Source: Hydractinia symbiolongicarpus
Lineage: Eukaryota; Cnidaria; Hydrozoa; Anthoathecata; Hydractiniidae
Assembly: GCF_029227915.1 (NCBI RefSeq)
Contig: NC_079887.1
Span: 13,888,001-13,952,000 of the forward strand
Reading direction: 5' to 3'
Length of the DNA stretch: 64,000 bases
Shown here: one piece after another, positions 52,416-62,743 of the stretch
Position numbering within the stretch: the first letter of the stretch is position 1
Layout of the letters: the number at the start of each line of letters is the position of its first letter
Made by a program: the position numbers and the translations under genes
The notes under the pieces: model-generated
The model's database searches: none
What the model was told of the DNA's origin: nothing
Seen by the model: the letters and a program-made list of their open reading frames with translations, nothing else

Positions 52416-55400
52416 GTTAAGCAAGGCATGGCGGATGAGAAAAGGTTGATCAAAAAAATCAAAGATGATCAAGACGGCGAGCTTCGTCAACTTTCTGTTC
52501 AAGTTAAAACTGACTTCAAAAAAGCAAAACTACAACTCAAACAGGTAACTTGCTATGATTTGTTTTTATTTTGTTGCCACGTCCTAAAAGCACTGAACAT
52601 TTCAAAGAATGTTAGGTAGATAGTCTCAGAGCTTTTGCCGCCATCATGCATTTATCTGTTAAATTAATGCGCCTTTACTGTCCATGCTTTTAGACGAAAA
52701 AATTTTCTCACATGCTATGATATATAGGGTTCAGTGTATCATCGCGTAATTACTCTCGCGGAAAATATACAAAAAAAACATAATGGCACAAAAATCGTCT
52801 ATTGTAAAGACTCATAAAAATTTATTTTGATATTTTTGTGAAAAGTGTGGACTTGTTAATAACGTAATGGAGCAATGTTATATGTGCGAAGGGTATAATC
52901 TCATTCTCAGGGTTTTTTGTCTTTTTTTGACACTGGGCGACGTCCAAACGTCGACAAGTTTCAATATGCCCTGGGAACGAGGTTGGCGTAGGCTAGTGGA
53001 TTCTTTTGTTGAAAGCATGTTGCCTTTATCACTACTTTACATACTATCATAAAAAATTAATTTTGATTACTTCTTCTGATACAACCTTTTCGGCCCTAAG
53101 TTTGAGAAAGTGACAAAAATTTAGCCCAATAAAAAATCAGATCAGATTTCTAAAATGTCGATTCAGTTAAAATGCCACAAAAAAATCACCATCTTTAGAG
53201 GGGATGATTTAAGTTGGGTTTTTTTATTATACGGAATAGATTTCTAACAAACTTGTGTTTAGAACATATCTCTCTGACATTATGCAGCAATGCAAACGTT
53301 ATTGCCATCCCGATTTCAGAAGAGATTAAGATGCCCTGGGAACTAGTTTGGGTTCCTAGCAAGATTCAAAATGTTGGCATACTTTGAACTAACTTCCAAT
53401 TTTTTATTTTAATAGATACCTGACTTCAGCGCTTTTAGGTTTTGAACAATTAAAATTTGTGACCCCAAAGTAAAAAAAAATTCAGGTTACGAAAATTAGA
53501 ATCGACGAAAGTTTAAGCCCATTAGGTATGTTCCATCGTTTTTAATAGGACGAAGTGAACAAACGCGCGTCTGTGACATCATCACAGTTAAAAGAACAAT
53601 TTTTGCAACATCAACGCGATCAAGAGACGAGAAAGTACAATGAACATGTAGCTGAGATGGAAGAAAACCTCAGAACTTACCGAAGAAAACATCTTTGTCA
53701 AAGTCGTGCGTTGGAAAAGCAATTGCTAATGGAGGTATCAGTAGCCATCTTTGTTGTATTTACATATTTGTTTATTCTCTTCGAAGAAATATATTAATAA
53801 GAAAATCAGACCAGTAAAGAAGGCTGTGTAGAGAAAATGAAATGATCTGCTTAGTATACTTGACTGTTCCTCTCTTTCTCGTAAAGAGATCTTGTCTTCG
53901 TACATTCAGTCCAGTCATTCTATCTTTCTTAATTTTTTAACCTTCCATACATAAACAGGTGTAGAAACAAATGTACGTAAGATAACAAGGAAATTCATCG
54001 TGTAAATTCGTTCAGAAAAAAGAACCAGCCCACGAAATTATAGGCAGCTTATTTTCATTTTGCTTAATTTTTGGGATTGCTTGCAAGGATTTCGGTGTTA
54101 AGAAACTGTTCTGAAATATGGCTTATTTAATCACTTTTTTAAGTTGGATATAGTATAAAGGCTAACTTAACTTTATGCTTACCTAGGAAATAGTATAAAG
54201 TCTAACTTTGACTCCATGCTTAGCTTACCTATGAAATATTATAAAGGCTAACTTTGTCTCTATGCTTCTCTAGGAAATGAATACATTGCAATCTCAGAAG
54301 GATCAGGCTCATCAAATGTTATCACGTCATCATCAGTGTACGCAGGAGCTTGAGTACAAGCAATTGAATAGTATGCATCGACTACGTAAAGAACAACAAT
54401 CTAATCTCCATGAAACTGAGAGAGACAATCAATCAGAGTATAACAAGAAAGCAGAAATGGAGCTGCAGAAGAAGCATTTGCTGGAACTGCGACAAAGACC
54501 AAAAACACTCAAGGTTCGGTGCTATACGTTGTTACCTTAGGTTTTCAGTTTTAAAAAGAAGACCCGTTGCTGTTGTATGCATATAAGGATAGTTTTTCTC
54601 GCTATAACAATATCCTGTTAGCATGATCTCTAATCTCTCCTCAGGTAGATGTCTAACTAAACAAGTAGTAGTAACGTGTCATTTAGCTACCCCTTGACAT
54701 CCTTACCAACTCTCTTCTTTTAATGCGACCTGCAGGCTTGGACAGAGACCGATTCGGTTAGACTTAAAAACAATAAAACTACAAGAAATAATTTTTTCTA
54801 GGCACAAGAACTTAAGGTGAAGAAACAATTTAACGAGACGTGCAAGATACAAGAACGACAATATAAAATGCTGCGCAAGCAGATGTTGGCGAAAGCTCCG
54901 CGTGAACAACATCGCGAAATTATACAAAAATTCAAAGAAGATCGCATGAGAAAGTTTGCCGATCTTGGTTCACAATACGACCAAAGTATAAACGACTTGC
55001 TACAGAAACAAAAGGTAATATTGAAGATAGAAATTCTTGCGCGGATTTATTTTTGCGAATTTATGCTTTCTTTCTCCCCACACTTTTTCTTTTTTAAGAA
55101 TATTAGGCTAAAATCTTAGGTTAGCCATTTGATATTCTTATAAAAATTACCGTGTATTGTTTTTTTTTGACAATTTCTCGCTTGTTTTTTTTTTCGCGAT
55201 TATTTTTTTTACGTGAACTTTTTATAGATAGGACGTAAAAGTTCATTAAAACTTCGCTCCCTTACGTCCATGGTATGCTAACGCCCGTCCCGTTTAGTTA
55301 CCATAGTCCTAGGGACGAGGTTGATTGTTTGCTAACCACATAGTAATGAAAAAACTTTGATTTATTTTTTTATAAATCTTGCGACTTTTCCAAATTTTGA

Positions 55401-56561
55401 TTTTCAAGTTTTTATTGTTGATAACATAACATTGGACTGATACTTATTTCTCGTACCTTCAAACAGGTTCGTCTTGATGAGCTTCAGTTGCAAGAACTTG
55501 AAGCATTACGCATTCAGTTGCAAGAAGAACAAACAGTGTTGGATACTTATCAAGCCAAACAATCTGCTCACTTAAATTCTCACATTGACAAAGAGTTGAA
55601 AGATCTACAAGATCGAGTTGAATTGAGGAAAAAACTTTTAGAAGAGAGGGTATGCTTTCTTTCGTCAACTTCGTGTGCTCAAGTCTAAATGAGGCTGTAC
55701 AAGATTTTATAAGAAACTGGAGACTTTAGTTTTAGAGCTTGTAGTTCGTGATTTTTTTAAGGAATTGGACAAGACAAGTGAAGTAAATTCATTGATCGGC
55801 ATGCTTTCTAATGGAAATTGTGATCGCTTGATGTTCTTTAGTTAACAAGTTTTTGTTGATTAAACCTAAGCTATAAATTCTCCCCCTGTTTTCGTCAGTT
55901 AAATAAAAATTCCACTCTACGATTGTTGTGCATCATTTACCAGTTAATCCGATTGGCACAATCAACACATGTGGTTTGTACAGCATATCCAATTTACTGA
56001 TTCGCATCCAAATTTTCATAAAACCCTCTTCAGAGCAAGCACTTGAATTATTGAAATTTTTTTGATTCATTGGATTTTCATCTTCTCATTATTTAGTTTT
56101 TTTTTTTTTATTAGATGTTTGAAGAGAGCACGCGGCTTCAAGACATTCGATTGGAAAGACTCAAAGAAATGCAAAATCGACATCAATTCGAACTCGAGGA
56201 TTTTGATTCCTCATCACGGAGACATATCGATAATCTTCGCGCGGGTCGTTCTGCAAGTAGCTTCAGCGGCAGCACGAGTCCACGTTTTAGCCGAGCATTC
56301 AATCAAGGTAGTCCACGACTCAGTAATAGATCGCTAGGTAGTCCGGCTAGTCGAAACCCGCAGTCTAATCGTAACAGTTTTATCAGCATGTCTAATCTTC
56401 AATCCGCAACCAATAATTCTACGCGCGAAAGTTTAGCATCGCAATTTAGTAACGGCCCGTTACAACCGGCGCATAGCGCGAGCAATGTAACAAGAACTAG
56501 AAGTAACGAGAGTCGAAACGGTAACGCTCGCTTATCGTATCACGAAGGTAGTCGAAAATAG
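52416..56561 (+). CDS. TAO kinase C-terminal cassette B: duplicated, intact alternative six-exon 3' end
   Basis: Exons: 52416-52544 (129), 53549-53734 (186), 54274-54513 (240), 54802-55014 (213), 55467-55649 (183), 56115-56561 (447, TAG). Lengths and phase-0 borders equal those of cassette A except three extra bases in the last exon. All are open with good splice sites. The protein parallels cassette A ([59 protein letters not shown]; tail ending LSYHEGSRK) but the tail and first two exons differ clearly. No kinase exon, start codon context or promoter is seen upstream, so it most likely joins exon 13 (ending 46844, phase 0) as an alternative 3' end; the splice would skip 5.6 kb. Alternatives: a separate short gene from a cryptic promoter, or a silent duplicate. 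Purifying selection is suggested by open frames and mostly conservative changes. Confidence 0.88.
52896..52984. mobile_element. MITE family B-like inverted repeat
   Basis: Left AATCTCATTCTCAGGG (degenerate), right GCCCTGGGAACGAGGTT. It lies in the first intron of cassette B. The short 61-codon ORF across it is repeat sequence. Confidence 0.5.
54150..54273. repeat. Intronic ~45-bp tandem repeats leading into the 240-nt exon, cassette B
   Basis: Units ATAGTATAAAGGCTAACTT / TATGCTTACCTAGGAAAT recur about three times, the last being the true acceptor TATGCTTCTCTAG before 54274. Homologous to the array at 48560-48808. Confidence 0.72.
55250..55323. mobile_element. MITE family B-like fragment
   Basis: Right end CCTAGGGACGAGGTT as in the family B copies. 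The left end is weak. It lies in a cassette B intron. Confidence 0.35.
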
Positions 56562-57654
56562 CTATTTTCACCGAATCAGTATTGTTACTACACTAAAGAA
56601 TGTCGTAACTAGCGATAATAATTATCGAAAAAAATTCACTATGTGCAGTAGCTTTTATTTTTTTTTAAATATGGCGGAAGTATATCAAGGGAATAAAAAA
56701 AGTGCGGGAAGAAAAAAGCGAGAAAAAATTAGTAACGATTGCTCCTTAAAATTAATGCGAAAGTATTTAAAAATTGTGGGATTCATTCATTTGTATGATC
56801 TTCTGTTTTCATGGGATATTTATTTTAAAAAGGGATTTAAATCATACCTTATACAAGTCACATTGTTTTTAAAAATGAAACTTTATTTTTTAGTTAGTGC
56901 TACCTGGTCCATTTTTGGCGGAGTACTAGAAAATCCTTAAAGCTTGTTTGAAATTGACTGGTAAAATTTTTTTTGCAATAGAATAAGTTCTAATTTTATT
57001 ATTCCGCGCTCTTTACGCGCATTTTTATTATTCCTTTCGGTAGCGTTTTCCGGTAACATGTACCTGTAACGTTTTCAGCTTGTTTGTGGCGCAATAAATA
57101 ATTTTTCTATTCTAAGTTACAAAAACATGATTCATGAACTCTAGAAGCTCCAAAGAGGTGACGTTTCAAACAAAAAATTAATTTCACTGCGAAGTCTTCA
57201 TTTTATCTCATTTATTCATTGATTCTCGGAACCTCAAAATCCTATCACAAATGTTAATCGCTCTCTCTCCATCAAAAGCTTGAACTTTTTAGTGTGATAA
57301 AGAGTGTCTTATTATATTTCTGTCTGTTTAAGTTTCCCCCGTATTGATAGATGTTTTTTTTTCGTTTTTGCCAATCTAAGAAAACTTTTAAATTTTATTT
57401 CAGTTTTATCACTAAATATGACAACCACGTCCCCAGGGCTTTTTAACGTGAAAATGGTTTATCTTTTCTCTTCATTGCGTTTTAACTTTTTGTAATAAAA
57501 CAGTTATGATTACTCTTACAACTTAGTGCACAGGCCCATTTTGTATGTAACTATATATTAGGGTCAAGTACAATGTAGTATTATTTTGGTATGTATATAT
57601 GTTTCTTAATTTTTTTTGTTTGTTATATACCATGCGCTGAAATCAAAATTTCGC

Positions 57655-57660
57655 AATAAA
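57655..57660 (+). terminator. Polyadenylation signal for TAO kinase cassette B
   Basis: AATAAA about 1.1 kb after the cassette B stop. The flanking GGTATGTATATATGTTTCTT and GCGCTGAAATCAAAATTTCG match the cassette A 3' UTR end, so the duplication included the 3' UTR. Confidence 0.6.
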
Positions 57661-58339
57661 ATTTTATTTTTTAGTATAATTGTTGTATTAATGATAATAT
57701 TTTTCCACATACATAGAAAATAAGATGCGTCTAATTCTCTTACTACAGCCATTTTATGCGAATCCGTCAATTAAAATCCCTCGATGATTTCAAAAATCTA
57801 TCTGCGAAACGTTTATTCTCGAGTACAGCGATGTTAAAGGATATGTAACATTCTCACCTCGGGTGTTTTAATCTCATTATGCCGGCGACGAGAGTTGAAA
57901 CAGACTTTGCCGGTCGGATTGAGTTAACCCTTGGGCTAAGTTCTTTTTCGGAAAACTCAATACACCAAGATATTACAACAAATTCTTGGCGACACGACGT
58001 CGCAATCTAAGACAGGAATTCGGTGCGACTGGGAAGGAAGTTTTTATTCTTCTTTATTGTAACAGTTAAAAAACAGTTGATGGAAATCACACGTAAAATC
58101 GCACCTAATAAGTTGTTTAATCTCGCATGAACATTGGCAAGTTCAAAAAGTGAATCTAAGATACAAACCTATGCGATGTGATGCACAGGTATATTTCGTG
58201 AGATTTTTAAAAATCAAGTCATTTCTAAGAAATCTTAGAAAAATATTTGTGATACTTTGGGTTGATCTTAAAGATTTTCGAACAAATTAGGTAGAAGAAG
58301 AACTGATAATTAGCCAGTAACAGAATAGTTAGCTGTTTT
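57661..58339. other. Intergenic stretch without recognised features
   Basis: No coding exon or repeat family I can name on either strand. Confidence 0.4.
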
Positions 58340-58510
58340 AAATGGCGCCATGGCTTGGTGGTTATAACTGGCATTTTGTGCGGGAGAACGGGGTTCGATT
58401 CCCCTTGGCGGCAATTCAATATTATGCTACCATAGCCCCGGACTAGGACTCCCTATCTAAACTATGACCTTTCCTGGAAATAATAGACAGGATTTGTAAG
58501 GGTAGACATA
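58340..58510 (+). mobile_element. tRNA-derived SINE with clear pol III boxes
   Basis: Box A-like TGGCTTGGTGG near 58350 and a perfect box B GGTTCGATTCC at about 58390-58400, in a tRNA-like head with a partly pairing acceptor end (TTGGCGGCA). The tail is GGACTAGGACTCCCTATCTA and CCTGGAAATAATAGACAGG, shared with 8818-9060. The acceptor stem does not pair fully and the tail is attached, so this is a SINE and not a tRNA gene. Confidence 0.72.
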
Positions 58511-59400
58511 TAAAATATACAGACATTCTGCTTAGACAAATATACAGACATTTATCTATGCAGAATAATTAAATATATATAGCCGCTTATACAGCTACTT
58601 ATACGATATATATCTTTTTACTTAAATTTTCACTTTTCTTCGTTATCGATCTCCCCATAGCTATCTATATATATATAGATCAACATAAAGTTGTGCTTCA
58701 ATTAAAAGAACAAGAAAAAATTTTGCAAAAATGAAATAATTTTACTGTAGCTAGCAGTACATATGTCGTCTATATTATTAAACAACAAAACTATTCTGAT
58801 TTCAAGAAAAAACATGGAAATGACGCAGTTAGCTGTAAAGAACACAAAGAAGCTTTTAACAGCTAATCTAATTATCCTGCATCGGCTAACTATATATTGT
58901 TACAGGTTAATTATCAGTTCCCCGACTGCTCAGTGCAAGCAACAATAAACTTTTGTCACGTTTCGACAACTTTTCTGCAAAAAATATAAAAAACCTGTGC
59001 GAATTATATATCTTTTTATCTGATAGAAGTAGTCCCACAAAGTCTCATTTGGAAGTTATTTTTAGCCCCCCTTTTTCCCATAAGAACAGGAGTTAAGTGT
59101 CCAGTCATGGAAGAACTACGTAAGACAGGATAAAGGTTTTTTGTTGCTTGCTGTTTAAGAAAAAAAGGCACTCTAATCAAAGCACTATTTTGTGTAGCTA
59201 GCTCCATAGCTAGCTAGCAAGTAAGTAATTTCGTGAAGGGGTATGTCAGCACCAATCAAAAGGAGATCCAAGTCAGCACCAAAAATTGAGATAGCTAGCT
59301 AGCCAGCACACCTTTCTCACTTAGCTATATACAAAATAATTTTTACCTGATAAAATACACGAATTTAAAAATTAGTGCTTAGCTCCCCGTCAATAAAGCT
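58511..59400. other. Intergenic stretch with short simple repeats
   Basis: AT-rich, with several TA-rich microsatellite-like tracts (about 58570-58680) and repeated GCTAGCTAGC runs near 59200-59310. No gene is supported. Confidence 0.4.
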
Positions 59401-59401
59401 A

Positions 59402-59425
59402 CTAACCCTAACCCTAACCCTAACC
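59402..59425. repeat. Short interstitial telomere-like tract
   Basis: Four CTAACC / CCCTAA units in a row, the complement of the animal TTAGGG telomere repeat. At ~24 bp it may be chance slippage or a repaired break. Confidence 0.8.
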
Positions 59426-59819
59426 AAACCAAAGAGACCAGCAAGGGGCGACCAACGAAATGTAAGCACTTTTAGTCATGGCCGCACACGGAATGTTCTG
59501 GCCACACGAAGAGTACACTCTCTGTTCAGATTGGTCATTTAATTGCTAGAGATTAAAATAAAGCATCTTCATTGGCTTTCGCAAAAATGGAATTTTCCGA
59601 GCGTTTAGCCTGGACAAAAACTTAACAGCATCCGGGCTTTGTGCTGTCTCTATCTATCTATCTCCCATCAGGCGATTTTAAAGATTCCACCCCGCATAGC
59701 GGCGACGGAAATCAAAAAGTACTTACCCACTGAATAGGGTTCAAGGAGAGATGAATACGAGACAGTGCCATTCGGCCCCGAACCCTTTTGACAACTTATT
59801 TTTTCAAAAATTGCTATTG

Positions 59820-59960
59820 TGACCTCATCCGCGAAATTGAATTCCCGCGAAAAATTAAAACATCCCTCATATCCGCGAAAATAAGTCCCCGCGAAATGCT
59901 AAAATTTCGCGGAAGAGCACAACCGCGAAATTTAATCCCCGCGAAAATTTACCCCATTAA
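59820..59960. repeat. CGCGAA-rich repeat
   Basis: CGCGAAA or its complement occurs about six times in 140 bp (for example CCGCGAAATTGAATTCCCGC and TTCGCGGAAGAGC). The same motif is scattered elsewhere in the window. It looks like a small palindromic repeat family. The 65-codon ORF here is not a gene. Confidence 0.5.
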
Positions 59961-59968
59961 AGTAGTTA

Positions 59969-60497
59969 CGGTAGACGTCCGTTAATTCGAATGCCGCTTA
60001 ATTCGAACTTTCCGTTATTTCGAACAAATTACCAAGTCCCTTGAGTTTGGTTTAATAAAGTCTTATATTTTGAGCTGCTTAATTTGAACTCCGCTAATTC
60101 GAACATTTCGCTAATTCGAACAATTTTTAGTCCCAAAGATGCATTATGCTCGTTAATTCGAAATTTTGTGTATCGATAAATAAAATCTTAAGGGAAAATA
60201 AAAAAAACGTTTTCATTTTTATTCATTTTTATTGCATCAATGGTGGCAAAATTTCTTTTAATTTATCAATTAAATGAAGTTTACAAGGAATTTGGAGGCC
60301 TTGCCCATCACCAAGCAAAAACGTTAAAAGATTTTTATAAAAAGTTGTAGTAAAGTTATAATAAAGTTATATTAGCATGACACCTTTAAACGTTTATTAA
60401 AATTCTTGTTTTTTCTGAACTTCCGATAATCCGAACATTCGTTAATTCGAACAAATAATTTAGTCCCTTGCGTGTTCGAATTAACGGACGTCTACTG
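59969..60497. mobile_element. pogo/Tigger-like MITE with TA target site
   Basis: A 529-bp element flanked by TA (59967-59968 and 60498-60499). Long inverted ends: CGGTAGACGTCCGTTAATTC at the left, and the complement of CAGTAGACGTCCGTTAATTC at the right. Internal AATTCGAA motifs repeat many times near both ends. CAGTAG-type ends with TA duplication fit the pogo/Tigger branch of Tc1/mariner. No transposase is present. Confidence 0.8.
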
Positions 60498-60559
60498 TAG
60501 TTACGAGTTGGAAACGCATCCTCGCAGGCGAGATAGTAAAAAGAAAATAAAGTAAAAAT

Positions 60560-60650
60560 AGTTACGAAAATGAGATTCGAACACACGACTACTCCCGTGT
60601 CAGTGTTCAGAGAGGCAAAAATTTCCATTCTTGTAGGACACATTTGCGTT
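60560..60650 (-). mobile_element. tRNA-like SINE fragment
   Basis: On the minus strand, GTGTGTTCGAATCTCATTTT provides a box B-like core (GTTCGAATC) preceded by a possible anticodon arm (ACTGACACGGGAG). No box A or full cloverleaf is visible. Confidence 0.38.
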
Positions 60651-61161
60651 TTAATACAAGCTCACGAGCTTGTAATTAGTTTAAAAAAACTATTTTTCCA
60701 CAAATCTCACTCAATATTAATTTCGTATAATTCTATAAATTTGTTTTGATACCATAACGTTTTAATGACTTAATGTATAAGATGTTATATTCATCCGAGA
60801 TTTAATTAAGGAGATATTTGAACTTAAATGCCTTGATTACATGCTATGAAATGTTGGAGTACATTTCAGAAACAACTCAATGACTAAAATGCCGGAGGAC
60901 GAAACAAATTGGTTAAAAAATAGTAATGCTGGATTTTTTTTTCTTTTTCACTAAATACATATTTTACAACACAAATGAGTAGCGAAAAAGCATGACGTCA
61001 GCAAAACGATTGCTTTCACCTCTTAAAATGTTTTGCTAAAAATCTCTCAAAAAGGGCCCCAAAAATATGAAAAGGACACCTCTTCATATTTTCTTGGAGA
61101 TATTTTGTGTTAAGTTTTAATTTATAAATTATCATAAAAATATACCGCCACACCTTATAAC

Positions 61162-61233
61162 AACCTCGTTCCCAAGGCTCCCCCCATCTGATATTGGACG
61201 GAAGAAAAGGCCAAAAGCCTCGGGGACGAGGTT
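61162..61233. mobile_element. MITE family B, 72-bp copy
   Basis: Inverted ends AACCTCGTTCCCAAGGC and GCCTCGGGGACGAGGTTT, with short unrelated sequence between. It is the cleanest small copy of the family in the window. Confidence 0.65.
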
Positions 61234-61877
61234 TATCTACAAATTACAAGAAACTTTTCAAATATTTTTTTCTAACTTGGTTTAACAAAACATAAAAGTG
61301 TTACGAGTACACTCTTTGTGTAGCTTGTAGTTTCTCCTTCAAAGCTTAGCAACGATACACACAGAAAATGAAAAATCTTCACTGTGATGTAGATATATAG
61401 CTACCGTAAGATATAATAAACCACGATAGCATAAACATACAAATAAACAAATATTTTGGTTCGTTCTTTCCAGGTTGAATATTATTAAGACAAACACACA
61501 TTTCAGAGAATTTACAAGTCGCTTTGAAAAAAATTGGGTTGAAGTTGGGCTCAATGAATTGTAACGTGGTGGAATAATGTAAACAAAAATAATTTTTTAA
61601 AAAAAAGAAAGAAATTTACGGTTTTATTTCTTATACATGAACAATAACTTTTTCAAAGCACTTTCACTTAAAAGATCACTCAGTAAGGTACGAGACTATT
61701 CATCTCGTCACCAGGCCACGAAGACAACAAATATGAAGAGAATTCTGTGAAAACGCCATTTTAAGATTCTTATCCGTTGACTTTTCATAGCATATCAAAA
61801 AATGCATTAAAAAAACTGCGAACTTGGATGTGCTTTAAAAAAAAGGTGTTTAAAAAAAGGGGAAAAAAGGTTTTCGG
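61234..61877. other. 3' flank of the minus-strand terminal-exon gene
   Basis: Probably 3' UTR of the gene at 61878-62743 in part. No coding exon is supported. Confidence 0.35.
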
Positions 61878-62743
61878 TTAAAAATCATTTTGCGTGTGTA
61901 ACGGCACACCATTAAATAACACTTGAAATGAAAGAGTTTTCGCTGAACGACACATTTCTGAATCCTTGCCCCCTGCTTGATTGCCAATCAAATCTAACAT
62001 TTCGCATATCGGTAGAGACGACTTTCGTGTGCCGTAAAGTTTTCGTTGCGGAGTCTCGTCATCCAACACGACAGATTTCCTACGTTCTAGTTTTGGTCTT
62101 TGTTCAGAGTTTGATCTATGACGGAAATCAGTTGTCTCCGACGTTCTTCGTTCTATATCAGCAGAGTCCCCGCGGTGTAACTGCGTCCTACGCCGCTCCA
62201 AATCTGACGGACGGCGCTCTCCGTCACAAGATCTTCTTTTCGGTCCAGGCGAAGATTCAGATATCGTGCCGAGGGCATTGCTTTCACATTCAACGTCTTC
62301 TAAAACTACCCTTTCAAATTGTTCACCTTTCCGCGTACATTTCAAGTCGGCTGCCGGTTGCACAGCAGGCTGTTGGTTTTCTACTTCGAGCAAAGAATTA
62401 GCTTCGTCTAAAGATTGTTGAAGTTCAGTGTTTTTCAGCTTATAGGAAGAAATTTGGTCTTTCAATAAACAAACCTCTTCTGCTAGCTTATTTACGTCTA
62501 GTTCTTCGTTCATTTCCGAAATATCCTCAATCGAGGTTGCTCGGCGCATTGGAAAATCACGAGGTGAACGCATCGAGCTCGAGTGGGATCGTTTATAGCT
62601 CTCGCTGTTCGCGTTGTAACTCGATTGTGTCGGCGTCGATGATGAACGTCCCAGAGGTAAGCGTGGTGTACCATCTTGTCGCTCTTCATCACCTCCCTCC
62701 TCCTTCGATAAATTCGAAGTATGGAAAGTAGACAATTGAGCTT
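61878..62743 (-). CDS. Unrecognised protein with coiled coil and RRxS-rich tail, last exon (partial)
   Basis: A terminal exon of ~288 codons on the minus strand ending in TAA at 61880-61878. A splice acceptor (TCTTTCTCGATTTAAAG) borders it at 62743-62744 and an in-frame stop lies just upstream, so the protein starts in exons further right. The N-terminal third of the exon is Ser/Arg-rich (PLGRSSSTPTQSSYN, MRRATSIEDISEMN). A coiled coil follows (KLAEEVCLLKDQISSYKLKN). The second half has many basophilic kinase-type sites: KRRS, ERRPS, ERRRT, ERRTS, ERRKS. The C-terminus is FQVLFNGVPLHTQNDF. I do not recognise the family. It is likely an intracellular scaffold or adaptor. Phosphorylation by PKA/AGC kinases and 14-3-3 binding are inference from the motifs. 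Confidence 0.68.

Noticed and set aside
52014-52502. 162-codon minus ORF
   Set aside because: It overlaps the first cassette B exon antisense; composition is Leu/Phe/Ile/Lys-rich as expected from AT-rich spacer.
58340-58415. tRNA gene
   Set aside because: Box A and box B are good, but the acceptor stem does not pair fully and a SINE tail shared with other loci follows.
59402-59425. Evidence for a chromosome end
   Set aside because: Only four telomere-like units, with ordinary sequence on both sides.
61928-62401. 157-codon plus ORF
   Set aside because: It is antisense to the RRxS-rich terminal exon, which has the better composition and a splice acceptor.
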